In this document: piece by piece, positions 1 through 6,044 of the stretch
Numbering within the stretch: the first letter of the stretch is position 1
Layout: the number at the start of each line of letters is the position of its first letter
Assembly: GCA_902464645.1 (NCBI GenBank)
Contig: CABQKL010000047.1
Location: 1-15,202 of the forward strand
DNA: 15,202 nt
DNA from: an uncultured Collinsella sp.
GTDB lineage: Bacteria; Actinomycetota; Coriobacteriia; Coriobacteriales; Coriobacteriaceae
Direction of reading: 5' to 3'
The notes under the pieces: model-generated
Databases searched by the model: none
What the model was told of the DNA's origin: nothing
The model's input: the letters and a program-made list of their open reading frames with translations, nothing else
Program-made: the position numbers and the translations under genes

Positions 1-1
1 T

Positions 2-664
2 ATGCCGCGCGCTGGGCAAACCGACGAGCCTGCCACCTTCCGCGAGCAGGCGGGGCTGCTACGCGAGCCGAGCATCATCACCGGCATGCTCATCTTCTTG
101 TTTGGCGTGGGCTCGGTCTATGTGTTCTACGGCTACGTGACGCCTTATCTTGAGCAGGTGCTGGGCATGGGCACGGTCGAAGCCAGCACCACGCTTATGG
201 CCTACGGCGTGTTCTGCCTGATCTCGAACATCCTGGGCGGATGGATTGATGCGCGCTTTGGCATGAAGGCGCTGCTTGTGACGTTTGTGCTGCAGGCTGC
301 GGCGTTGCTCGGGCTGTTTGCTGTGGGCGGCACCATGCCGCTCGCGCTGGTCTTTGTCTTTAGCCTGGCGATGCTCATGTACCTGTTCTCGGTATCGTGC
401 ATCACGCACTTTATGGACGTGGCTCGCAGCCGCCATCCCAAATCGATGGTGCTCGCAAGTTCGGTTGAGCCCATGGCATTTAACGTCGGCATCTCGTTTG
501 GCACCGCAGTGGGCGGTGCCGTGGTAAGCGGCGTTGGCATTGCGTACGTGGGCGCAGTGGGCGCCGCGTTCTCGCTTGTGGCCTGGGCCCTCACGCTGGT
601 GACGATTAAGCTGGCTCGCTGGGAGCGCCGTCGTCAATCAGCACGGCCCTCAATACGGGCATAG
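2..664 (+). CDS. MFS transporter, C-terminal half (5'-truncated by window)
   Basis: This is the C-terminal part of a major facilitator superfamily permease of the DHA1/AraJ-like drug or sugar efflux type; the N-terminal half lies before the window, so the first Met is probably internal. The fragment opens with a hydrophilic stretch containing FREQAGLLREPS, which resembles the central cytoplasmic loop before TM7. About six hydrophobic segments follow, at roughly residues 25-45, 60-80, 87-108, 112-135, 150-175 and 178-200. GGWIDARFGMK (about 79-89) matches the second copy of MFS motif A (G-x-x-x-D-x-x-G). A short basic tail follows, and the gene stops at TAG. The family exports small molecules by proton antiport; the substrate cannot be read from this half. 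No strong terminator is visible after it. The nearest downstream gene on the strand is an unrelated ATPase with its own upstream elements. Confidence 0.85.
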   Translation: MPRAGQTDEPATFREQAGLLREPSIITGMLIFLFGVGSVYVFYGYVTPYLEQVLGMGTVEASTTLMAYGVFCLISNILGGWIDARFGMKALLVTFVLQAAALLGLFAVGGTMPLALVFVFSLAMLMYLFSVSCITHFMDVARSRHPKSMVLASSVEPMAFNVGISFGTAVGGAVVSGVGIAYVGAVGAAFSLVAWALTLVTIKLARWERRRQSARPSIRA

Positions 665-751
665 GGGCAAACATAGCCCAAGGTGGCGAGTAACCGGTGA
701 AAACCGCCCAATATGAGTATGTTTATCCGCCTGGAAGCTTCAGCAGTGCAA

Positions 752-842
752 TTTCGTGTATTTGAGATACACGCTTTTCTATTATTTCGTGTATTTCAAG
801 TACATGAAATCGTACTAAACTATGTATCTGAAGTACACGAAA
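752..842 (+). promoter_or_regulatory. Three 25-bp palindromic elements at exact 33-bp spacing upstream of the ATPase gene
   Basis: Three copies lie at 752-776, 785-809 and 818-842, centred on 764, 797 and 830. The shared core, read on the minus strand for copies 1 and 2 and on the plus strand for copy 3, is TGTAYYTSAARTACACGAAA. Copy 1 has perfect 7-bp arms (CGTGTAT, 5 nt, ATACACG). Copy 2 has 9-bp arms with one mismatch. Copy 3 keeps only its right arm well. The last copy ends 2 nt before the ribosome binding site GGAAAGG (845-851). A possible -10 (TAAACT, 816-821) sits at the boundary of copies 2 and 3. The layout looks like an operator array that controls the following ATPase gene. The binding protein is unknown; autoregulation is an inference. 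Confidence 0.7.
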
Positions 843-858
843 TTGGAAAGGCGGCCCC

Positions 859-2229
859 ATGCGCAGATCAATCGAGTCCGTTATCGAATCATGGGCGACA
901 AAGGACGCCTCACGCCCCCTCCTCATCCGTGGTGCGCGACGCGTAGGCAAAACGTACGCTGCCGAGGAAATCGGCAGGCGAATCGCCGGCGATGCGTTTG
1001 TCAAACTCGACTTTCAGACCGATCTTGAGCTGATCGCTCCGCTGTTCGATTGTCCCACCGACGACGTTGACACCATCGTGGCGCGGATTTCAGACTATAA
1101 ACGCGCCCCCATTCGCAAAGAAACCACCTTCATCCTGTTTGACGAGGTGCAGCTCTGCGAACGGGCGCTCAACTCGCTTCGCTTTTTTTCGGGTTCGGGC
1201 TGGCGCATATGCGCGACCGGCAGTCAGCTCGGCGTCGCCACGCGCAAACGTAAGCTGCCTTTTCCCAGCGGCGTTCGTCAAGAGACCATGCATCCTATGT
1301 CGTTCGAGGAGTTTCTCTGGGCGCTCGATGAGGAGCAGATGGCCGATGCCATTCGTACCCACGCCGGCACGCTCGAGACCTACGCCGCGCACCAAGCCGC
1401 GCTCAGCCTGTTTCATCGATACCAGATCGTGGGCGGCATGCCCGCCGCCGTCAACGCATATCGCAAGACGTTATCCATCGAGGATGCGCGCGTCGAGCAG
1501 CGCGAAATCAACGAGACCTATACCGCCGATATGACCGACCCCGAAAACGGGATCAGCGGCGTGGCGGCACGCAAGGTCTGGCGCTCCATTCCGTCCCAGC
1601 TGCTGAGATCGTCCACAAAAAAATTCAAGTACTCCGAGGTCGAACGCGGAGGCCGTCGCGCCAAGCTTATCGAGCCGCTCGACTGGCTCGAAGGCGCCGG
1701 TATCATATCGGTCAACAACCTGACCGAAGGCATCGAGCCTCCCCTCGTTCCCTTCGACGACGAAGATGGAAGTTTCTTTAAGGTCTATCTTCTCGATACC
1801 GGCCTCATGTTCTACAAACTCGGCATCAACCCGAGGCTCTGGCTCGACCTCAAAGAAGATTCCGCCATAGCGCTATCTTCCGACTTCCGAGGCGCCCTGG
1901 CGGAAAACTCGGTCATGCAAGCATTTTCGGGTAACAGCTTGCAGACGTATTACTGGGTGCCGCCGTCGTCTTGGAAGACGACCGGCGAGCTCGATTTTCT
2001 ACTTCAGACCGACCGTATGGAAATCGTGCCCGTCGAGGTAAAGTCCGCACGCAACGTGCGCGCGAGAACCCTCGGGTCGTTCATGGACAAAGCCCGATCG
2101 CCATATGCCTACATTTTGTCCGAGAACAATTTTTTCCGCAGCGAAACCGATGACGGGCGCGAGCTACGCCACCTCCCCTTGTACGCAGCGGGCTTTATTG
2201 GAGCAAACTGCCTCAAGAGCAGTCTGTAA
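859..2229 (+). CDS. AAA_14/DUF4143 family ATPase (ATP-binding protein), copy 1
   Basis: A 456-residue protein with an N-terminal P-loop ATPase domain and a C-terminal DUF4143 domain. Walker A is GARRVGKT (25-32) and Walker B is FILFDEVQ (91-98). A sensor-like CATGSQ lies at about 118-123, and the family segments MSFEEFLWA (147-155) and YQIVGGMPAAV (188-198) are present. A probable winged-helix stretch (about 255-290) leads into the DUF4143 region with VYLLDTGLMFY (309-319) and ENSVMQAF (349-356). GELDFLL (376-382) followed by VPVEVKSA (390-397) forms an intact PD-(D/E)XK-like nuclease core (D379, E393, K395). Family members are widespread and multi-copy in gut bacteria; their function is not established, and a nuclease or defence role is only suggested. 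The ATG at 859 is supported by GGAAAGG at 845-851. The phosphatase gene starts 33 nt after the stop. A second, divergent copy lies at 2756-4117. Confidence 0.9.
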   Translation: MRRSIESVIESWATKDASRPLLIRGARRVGKTYAAEEIGRRIAGDAFVKLDFQTDLELIAPLFDCPTDDVDTIVARISDYKRAPIRKETTFILFDEVQLCERALNSLRFFSGSGWRICATGSQLGVATRKRKLPFPSGVRQETMHPMSFEEFLWALDEEQMADAIRTHAGTLETYAAHQAALSLFHRYQIVGGMPAAVNAYRKTLSIEDARVEQREINETYTADMTDPENGISGVAARKVWRSIPSQLLRSSTKKFKYSEVERGGRRAKLIEPLDWLEGAGIISVNNLTEGIEPPLVPFDDEDGSFFKVYLLDTGLMFYKLGINPRLWLDLKEDSAIALSSDFRGALAENSVMQAFSGNSLQTYYWVPPSSWKTTGELDFLLQTDRMEIVPVEVKSARNVRARTLGSFMDKARSPYAYILSENNFFRSETDDGRELRHLPLYAAGFIGANCLKSSL

Positions 2230-2262
2230 GCCCTGCACGACCGCCTAGAAAGGAAACCGCTC

Positions 2263-2709
2263 ATGCAACGCATACTGTTTATCTGCCATGGCAACATCTG
2301 TCGCTCGACGATGGCTGAGTCGGTGTTTACCGAGCTGGTGCGGCGCGCCGGGCGCGCGGGCGAGTTTGTCATTGACTCCGCTGCGACCTCGACCGAGGAG
2401 ATCGGCAACCCGCCACACCACGGTACCGTTGCCAAGCTGCGCGAGGTCGGGATTCCCGTCGTCGCACATCGTGCACGTCAGGTGCGTCGCGCGGAGTATG
2501 GCGACTGGGACCACATTGTCTATATGGACGACGAGAACGCGCGTGGCCTGCGTCGCATCTTTGGCGACGACCCCGACGGCAAGATTACGCGCATGCTCGA
2601 TTGGACCGAGCGCCCCGGCGACGTGGCCGACCCCTGGTACACCGGCAATTTCGATGCCACCTACCGCGACGTACTCGACGGCTGCACCGCTATGCTCGAG
2701 CAGCTGTAG
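2263..2709 (+). CDS. Low-molecular-weight protein tyrosine phosphatase
   Basis: A 148-residue cytoplasmic enzyme of normal length for LMW-PTPs, which hydrolyse phosphotyrosine through a cysteinyl-phosphate intermediate. The active-site loop CHGNICRS near the N-terminus supplies nucleophile C8 and R14 of the C-x5-R motif. The general-acid loop near the C-terminus reads ADPWYTG, with D123 in the position of the usual DPYY motif. The His after the nucleophile (usual families have Leu, Val or Thr) is a small deviation. The start has a good ribosome binding site, AGAAAGGA (2247-2254). It lies 33 nt after the ATPase stop on the same strand, so co-transcription is possible, but phosphatases of this type usually stand alone. 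It converges with the second ATPase gene, leaving 46 bp between stops. Bacterial homologues often act in polysaccharide or stress signalling; the target here is unknown. Confidence 0.93.
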   Translation: MQRILFICHGNICRSTMAESVFTELVRRAGRAGEFVIDSAATSTEEIGNPPHHGTVAKLREVGIPVVAHRARQVRRAEYGDWDHIVYMDDENARGLRRIFGDDPDGKITRMLDWTERPGDVADPWYTGNFDATYRDVLDGCTAMLEQL

Positions 2710-2731
2710 GCAATCGAGGTCGCGGGCCACG

Positions 2732-2743
2732 CCTTTGTCACAT
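2732..2743. repeat. Half copy of the 31-nt intergenic palindrome
   Basis: The 12 bases CCTTTGTCACAT match exactly the right half of the palindrome found complete at 15074-15104. The left half is absent. It lies between the convergent phosphatase and ATPase stops and may be a decayed copy. Confidence 0.45.
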
Positions 2744-2755
2744 CCGGGACTAGCC

Positions 2756-4117
2756 CTAGACCGGCTTGACCTCCAGCTTTATCCCCTCGGCGCAGGAGTC
2801 GCCCAAAACATCCGAAAGGGCCCAGGTCGCATATAGCGGCAAATAGAGAACCGCTCCGTTGCGCTCAACGTTGCCTCTCGAGAAAACAATCCCGAGCCTT
2901 ACGCCATATTCAGCCGTATCAAGCACATGACCGAGCGCAGCGTGCGCGTGGTAATAGGAGCCCGATTTAACCTCGATCGGAACAGCCGTCCCATCCGGTC
3001 CATCGACCACAAAGTCCACTTCACCGCGCTTTTTTGTCTGATAGTAGTAAAGCTGGCGATTTTGGGCAGCCAGCTGCTGGGCCACCACGTTTTCGTAAAT
3101 GCCGCCCAGATTGGGCTCCTTGCTATCAAGATACGCCGCTTGGGCGACTCCGACGGGGTAGCGCGCCATCAACATGCCCGTATCCGATTGATATAGCTTG
3201 AACTGCGATGGCCGTGCCGTCTTGAGCAAGGGCGATTTTGGCTCGGTTACGATATCGGCTTTGAGAGCAACGCCGGCATCGACAAGCCATACAAAATCTC
3301 GCTGATACTTCTCGTAGTGAGCCTTGGGGTCAATGGAATTGAGCACGAAGCGCTTGTTTTCGCCCTCGAGCATAATAGGGAGCTGATCGTAAATGCTCTG
3401 CACCTGAAGGGCTCGCCCGCTTGCATACTTGGAGATATCCCGCCGGTACTGTTCGTTGAGCTCTGACTGTAGCTGACGAACAGAGGCAAGGTCGCCCTGC
3501 GTGTCAAGGAAACGCTGCACGACCTCCGGCATTCCGCCGACAACGGTATAGGTCCTGAAGTTTGCCATCATCGCGTCATGAATGTAATCAGGAACGGGCC
3601 TCTCGCTGATACACGCGTCACGTATCGTTTGGCGAGCCCCCTCGCTCACCCCGGTTGCCCAGCAAAACTCCTCAAAATCGAGCGGGAACATCCTAAGCTC
3701 GTGGACATACCCCACGGGATAGGACCTGACGCCCTTGAACTGAGTCCCGAGCATTGACCCCGAAAACGCCCAGCGGCACCTCCCGTCCTCAACAAGGAAC
3801 TTTGCCATCGTCATGATGTCGGGGGCCTCTTGGACCTCATCGATAAACACGAGCGTTTTGCCTGGCGCAATCGACTTTCCCGAAAGAAGCGTCACCCTGC
3901 TGATGAAATCATCGGCATTCCGCGCCTCGAGAAGAGCATCTTTTGCCTGGCGGTTTTCCATGAGGTTAAGCTCGATGTAGGTTGCATGGTTGGCTTTGCC
4001 AAATGCGCGAATCGAATAGCTTTTGCCAATCTGGCGAGAACCCGTAATGAACAAGGCCTTTTGCTCGGAAGACTTCAGCCAACGCTCCAGCTCTGCCGCT
4101 ATTTTCCTGCGCAGCAT
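2756..4117 (-). CDS. AAA_14/DUF4143 family ATPase (ATP-binding protein), copy 2
   Basis: 453 residues from the chosen start. An in-frame ATG seven codons upstream (4138) is less likely. The ATG at 4117 has the strong ribosome binding site GAGGGGAGAG (4121-4130), and the upstream ATG would overlap the regulatory repeat. Domains are a P-loop ATPase with Walker A GSRQIGKS (26-33) and Walker B LVFIDEVQ (89-96), the family segments PLDFEEFCWA and YTVVGGMPEVV, then DUF4143 with FKLYQSDTGMLM and YENVVAQQL. GEVDFVV (365-371) and PIEVKSG (380-386) form a complete PD-(D/E)XK-like triad (D368, E382, K384). It has the same architecture as the ATPase at 859-2229, but identity outside motifs looks low, so these are old paralogues, not a recent duplication. 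The function is uncharacterised. Its upstream elements differ in sequence from those of copy 1 but share the same 33-bp spacing. Confidence 0.9.
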   Translation of the reverse strand: MLRRKIAAELERWLKSSEQKALFITGSRQIGKSYSIRAFGKANHATYIELNLMENRQAKDALLEARNADDFISRVTLLSGKSIAPGKTLVFIDEVQEAPDIMTMAKFLVEDGRCRWAFSGSMLGTQFKGVRSYPVGYVHELRMFPLDFEEFCWATGVSEGARQTIRDACISERPVPDYIHDAMMANFRTYTVVGGMPEVVQRFLDTQGDLASVRQLQSELNEQYRRDISKYASGRALQVQSIYDQLPIMLEGENKRFVLNSIDPKAHYEKYQRDFVWLVDAGVALKADIVTEPKSPLLKTARPSQFKLYQSDTGMLMARYPVGVAQAAYLDSKEPNLGGIYENVVAQQLAAQNRQLYYYQTKKRGEVDFVVDGPDGTAVPIEVKSGSYYHAHAALGHVLDTAEYGVRLGIVFSRGNVERNGAVLYLPLYATWALSDVLGDSCAEGIKLEVKPV

Positions 4118-4136
4118 AGGCTCTCCCCTCGGTGTC

Positions 4137-4225
4137 ATCGAATGAAATGCAAAGTTTTATATGCTTGATTATCGATGAAACGCAGAATTTTTAGAACCTA
4201 AAATCGGATGAAATGCAGAGATTTG
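4137..4225 (-). promoter_or_regulatory. Three direct repeats at exact 33-bp spacing upstream of the second ATPase gene
   Basis: On the coding (minus) strand the core TGCRTTTCAT occurs at 4151-4142, 4184-4175 and 4217-4208, exactly 33 bp apart, each followed by CGAT after zero or one extra base. On the upstream side each core is preceded by an A-rich stretch (AAA, 8 nt, TTT weak symmetry). The last copy ends at 4137, just before the ribosome binding site at 4130-4121. A -10-like TATAAA (4161-4156) falls between the second and third copies. An exact TATAAT (4233-4228) lies upstream of the array but has no convincing -35. The array probably overlaps the promoter and acts as an operator; the binding protein is unknown. 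Confidence 0.7.
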
Positions 4226-4259
4226 AAATTATAAGCAAAAGAAGGGGCATCACCGGCGA

Positions 4260-4290
4260 ATGTGTCAAAGGGGCTGCCCCTTTGTCACAT
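4260..4290. repeat. 31-nt intergenic palindrome, copy 1
   Basis: An inverted repeat with 15-nt arms around one central base and one internal mismatch (ATGTGTCAAAGGGG against CCCCTTTGTCACAT). It lies between the TIGR04076-type gene and the upstream elements of the second ATPase gene, both on the minus strand. The same element occurs at 13855-13885 and 15074-15104. There is no T-tract on either side, so it is not a standard intrinsic terminator. Confidence 0.75.
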
Positions 4291-4299
4291 TGCGCTCGA

Positions 4300-4629
4300 C
4301 TACTCGTCAACGATCTCGGCAAGCCAGACGTTCAGCGTATCGACCTCGGGGCAGCAGAACTTTGCCGCACCAGGCTCGTTGCCAGGCACGGTTCCGCCAT
4401 AGCGCAGGATATCGATATAGGGAAAGCCCACGTGACAGGCCATAGCGCACATCTTGCCGCGGTCTCGATCGAAGTCGAAGACGTCTCCCGGCTTGTGACC
4501 ATGGTGACAACGGCACGCACCCAGCTGGTCCACGCAGCTCACGCGGATACGCGGACGCTTGCCACGCGGCGCACCGAGCGGCCCGTTCTCGCCCGCAGGC
4601 TTGACGCCGCCCTCGCCGGCGTTACTCAT
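4300..4629 (-). CDS. TIGR04076-like small Cys-rich protein
   Basis: 109 residues. The first 25 are Gly/Pro-rich and low in complexity. The rest follows the TIGR04076 pattern: an initial beta-strand with Cys (RIRVSCVDQLGAC), then GHKPGDVFDFD (44-54), GKMCAMACHVGFPYIDILRYGG (split around C61 and C65), and a closing CCPEVDTLNVWLAEI. It has seven cysteines (32, 39, 41, 61, 65, 92, 93) and histidines at 42, 43, 45 and 66, which suggests metal or redox chemistry, but no function is established for the family. Its ATG lies inside the end of the kinase gene: the last 8 nt of the kinase, ATGAGTAA, contain this start, so the two are probably translationally coupled. Family assignment rests on motif memory. 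Confidence 0.8.
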   Translation of the reverse strand: MSNAGEGGVKPAGENGPLGAPRGKRPRIRVSCVDQLGACRCHHGHKPGDVFDFDRDRGKMCAMACHVGFPYIDILRYGGTVPGNEPGAAKFCCPEVDTLNVWLAEIVDE

Positions 4630-5446
4630 GGTCGATCACATCCAGGCAGGCCTCGATGGGAAGGCCGGCCGACTTGTCCTCTTGGTCGGCATTGCGCTCG
4701 ATAAGCTCGGCCACCACACGCATAGCGTCGGTCGTCGCACGTTGCAGGCTCCAGCCGGCCATAACGCGACCCACAAGCACCGACGAGAACGTATCGCCCG
4801 TGCCCGGGAAATACACCGGAATCAGCTCAAAGGGAATCGTAAAGTACTCTCCCGCCACATGGTCGTAGCCGATAACGGCACTCGCCCCGTCGACCTTTGC
4901 GCTCGTGATGACCACCGACTTGGCGCCCAGCGCGAGCATGGCATCCACGAGCGCACGAGCCTCATCGGCCGTAATCTGTTCTGCCATAGGCATATCGGTG
5001 AGCAGACATGCCTCGGTATAGTTGGGCACTGCGTAGTCGGCGCACTCGACCAGACTGCGCATAAGGCCGATGGTCGACTCGGGCACGCCGGCGTAGAGCC
5101 TGCCATTGTCGGCCATGATGGGGTCGACGAACACCTTGGTGCCTTTTTGCGAGCGGCGGTGGCAAAAGTCCGAGATGATGCGCGCCTCTTCCTCGGTCAC
5201 GATAAAGCCGGTCGAGATGGCGTCGAATTCAAAGCCGAGCTCCTCCCAGATGGCGAGGCTCTGGCGGACATACTCCGTGGTGTCGTGGATGTAGAACTTG
5301 GGGTAGTTGAGCGTATCGGAAACGAGGGCCGTCGGCAGGTTGTGGATGCGATAGCCCATGTGCGACAGCACCGGCAACATGGCAGAAAGCGCGACCTTGC
5401 CGTAGCCGCACATATCGTTGATCAGCAGCAGCTGAGTGTTCTTCAT
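4622..5446 (-). CDS. Pyridoxamine/pyridoxal kinase-like protein (ribokinase/PfkB superfamily)
   Basis: 274 residues, the usual length of PdxY/PdxK-type kinases, which phosphorylate the 5'-hydroxyl of B6 vitamers with ATP to feed pyridoxal phosphate salvage. The N-terminus (LLLINDMCGYGKVALSAMLP) resembles the vitamin-binding start of the family, where QDISC.GK is usual. NLPTALVSDTL (36-46), VDPIMADNGRLY (107-118), PNYTEACLLTD (141-151) and the anion-hole motif PGTGDTF (214-220, catalytic base D218) follow. The reading frame stays open 55 codons further upstream, but that extension has no kinase sequence. The ATG at 5446 has AAGGGGG just before it. It is first in a two-gene minus-strand unit with the TIGR04076-like gene. 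I saw no convincing -35/-10 pair upstream. Specificity between pyridoxal, pyridoxine and pyridoxamine is not resolved. Confidence 0.88.
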   Translation of the reverse strand: MKNTQLLLINDMCGYGKVALSAMLPVLSHMGYRIHNLPTALVSDTLNYPKFYIHDTTEYVRQSLAIWEELGFEFDAISTGFIVTEEEARIISDFCHRRSQKGTKVFVDPIMADNGRLYAGVPESTIGLMRSLVECADYAVPNYTEACLLTDMPMAEQITADEARALVDAMLALGAKSVVITSAKVDGASAVIGYDHVAGEYFTIPFELIPVYFPGTGDTFSSVLVGRVMAGWSLQRATTDAMRVVAELIERNADQEDKSAGLPIEACLDVIDHE

Positions 5447-5626
5447 GAGTGTCCCCCTTGGGTCGGGCGCGGCGCGACGGCGCCATAGTGCGACTAAGTG
5501 TAGCGCAGGGGACGTTGTGAGCGGAGTTGAGCGGCACGAAGGGCAAATTGTTGCGGAAAGGTTTCGAAAATGGAAGGCAAATCGCGGCGGTAGCGGCACA
5601 GTAGCTGCCATCTATTTACTACCATT
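5447..5626. other. Non-coding leader upstream of the kinase gene
   Basis: GC-rich near the kinase start and with no open frame of convincing composition. A TACACT on the minus strand about 60 nt upstream of the kinase ATG could be a -10, but no -35 at a proper distance was found. Nothing else is recognised. Confidence 0.4.
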
Positions 5627-5782
5627 CCAAAACTATGCCGGATTACTACGATAAACCGACAGTCTCCAACCACAACGAATTGCACTCCAGCAAAACCGCA
5701 GGTAGACAGCTTGTGATTTTCCGAAAAACAATGCCGAGGTCTGAGATTTCGAATTCATCGTAGTAATCCGGCATAGTTTTGG
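5627..5782. repeat. 156-bp MITE-like element with perfect 26-bp inverted ends
   Basis: The left arm 5627-5652 begins CCAAAACTATGCCGG. Its exact reverse complement, 26 of 26 bases, is at 5757-5782. The 104-bp interior is AT-richer than the surrounding genes and has no convincing open frame. No target-site duplication is visible at the ends (ATT on the left, GCA on the right). It could be a non-autonomous mobile element, a structured RNA or a large regulatory hairpin. Confidence 0.7.
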
Positions 5783-5820
5783 GCAAAGCAACTTTGGAAG
5801 GGTGTCACCGCAGCCCAAAA

Positions 5821-5851
5821 TGATCCCTTTTCCTCCGTCCCCAAGGGATCA
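5821..5851. repeat. Hairpin with 9-bp arms
   Basis: TGATCCCTT (5821-5829) pairs with AAGGGATCA (5843-5851) across a 13-nt pyrimidine-rich loop. There is no T-tract after it. It may be another dispersed intergenic repeat; a terminator is unlikely because no gene runs into it. Confidence 0.5.
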
Positions 5852-5917
5852 CCTGCACCGAAGCGGACCGTGGCGGAATCACAGATTGCCGCTTAGGAAC
5901 GTTTGCAGCGTCGAGCC

Positions 5918-5945
5918 GTTACGCGGTTTGGTAAAACCGCGTAAC
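5918..5945. promoter_or_regulatory. Perfect 12-bp-arm palindrome upstream of the MarR promoter
   Basis: GTTACGCGGTTT (5918-5929) and AAACCGCGTAAC (5934-5945) are exact reverse complements around GGTA. The palindrome ends 15 bp before the -35 at 5961, a position suited to an activator or second regulator. No poly-T follows, so it is not a canonical terminator. Confidence 0.5.
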
Positions 5946-5960
5946 CACTAGTTTGGTACC

Positions 5961-5989
5961 TTGACATTTATTTCTCACGCTCCTAGATT
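5961..5989 (+). promoter_or_regulatory. Sigma-70-type promoter of the MarR-ABC operon
   Basis: The -35 is an exact TTGACA (5961-5966), followed by a 17-bp spacer and the -10 TAGATT (5984-5989, 4 of 6 consensus bases). The expected transcription start is near 5996, inside the inverted repeat that follows. It is the best promoter match in the window. Confidence 0.75.
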
Positions 5990-6023
5990 AGTTAGGCACA
6001 GAACAATTCCACTACCTAACTAA
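5988..6023 (+). promoter_or_regulatory. Inverted repeat overlapping the -10 and start site, probable MarR operator
   Basis: TTAGTTAGG (5988-5996) and CCTAACTAA (6015-6023) are perfect 9-bp inverted arms separated by 18 bp. The left arm overlaps the -10 hexamer, and the right arm touches the ribosome binding site AGAAAGGAG (6024-6032). Because the next gene is a MarR regulator, autorepression through these arms is the simplest reading. A hairpin that hides the ribosome binding site is an alternative. Confidence 0.6.
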
Positions 6024-6044
6024 AGAAAGGAGCGAAGCTTAGAT

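Noticed and set aside
673..711. Possible terminator after the first MFS gene (GGCG ... CGCC)
   Set aside because: Short, interrupted stem and no T-tract.
752..842. Possible short CRISPR array because repeats recur every 33 bp
   Set aside because: The units are imperfect, partly palindromic and not all in the same orientation, with only 8-nt gaps between them; no cas genes are present. Operator sites fit better.
4228..4233. Exact TATAAT on the minus strand upstream of the ATPase 2 repeats
   Set aside because: No acceptable -35 at 16-18 bp and no extended -10; the AT-rich context makes a chance match likely. Kept only as a remark.
4559..5488. A 309-codon plus-strand frame over the kinase gene
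   Set aside because: It spans both minus-strand genes antisense, has no ribosome binding site and has a His/Arg-rich shadow composition.
5436..5818. Short open frames (72, 63 and 61 codons) in the 5447-6044 gap
   Set aside because: They cross the inverted-repeat element, lack ribosome binding sites and have no coding-like composition.
5861..5894. AAGCGG ... CCGCTT inverted repeat
   Set aside because: Only 6-bp arms across 22 nt in GC-rich DNA; not distinguishable from chance.
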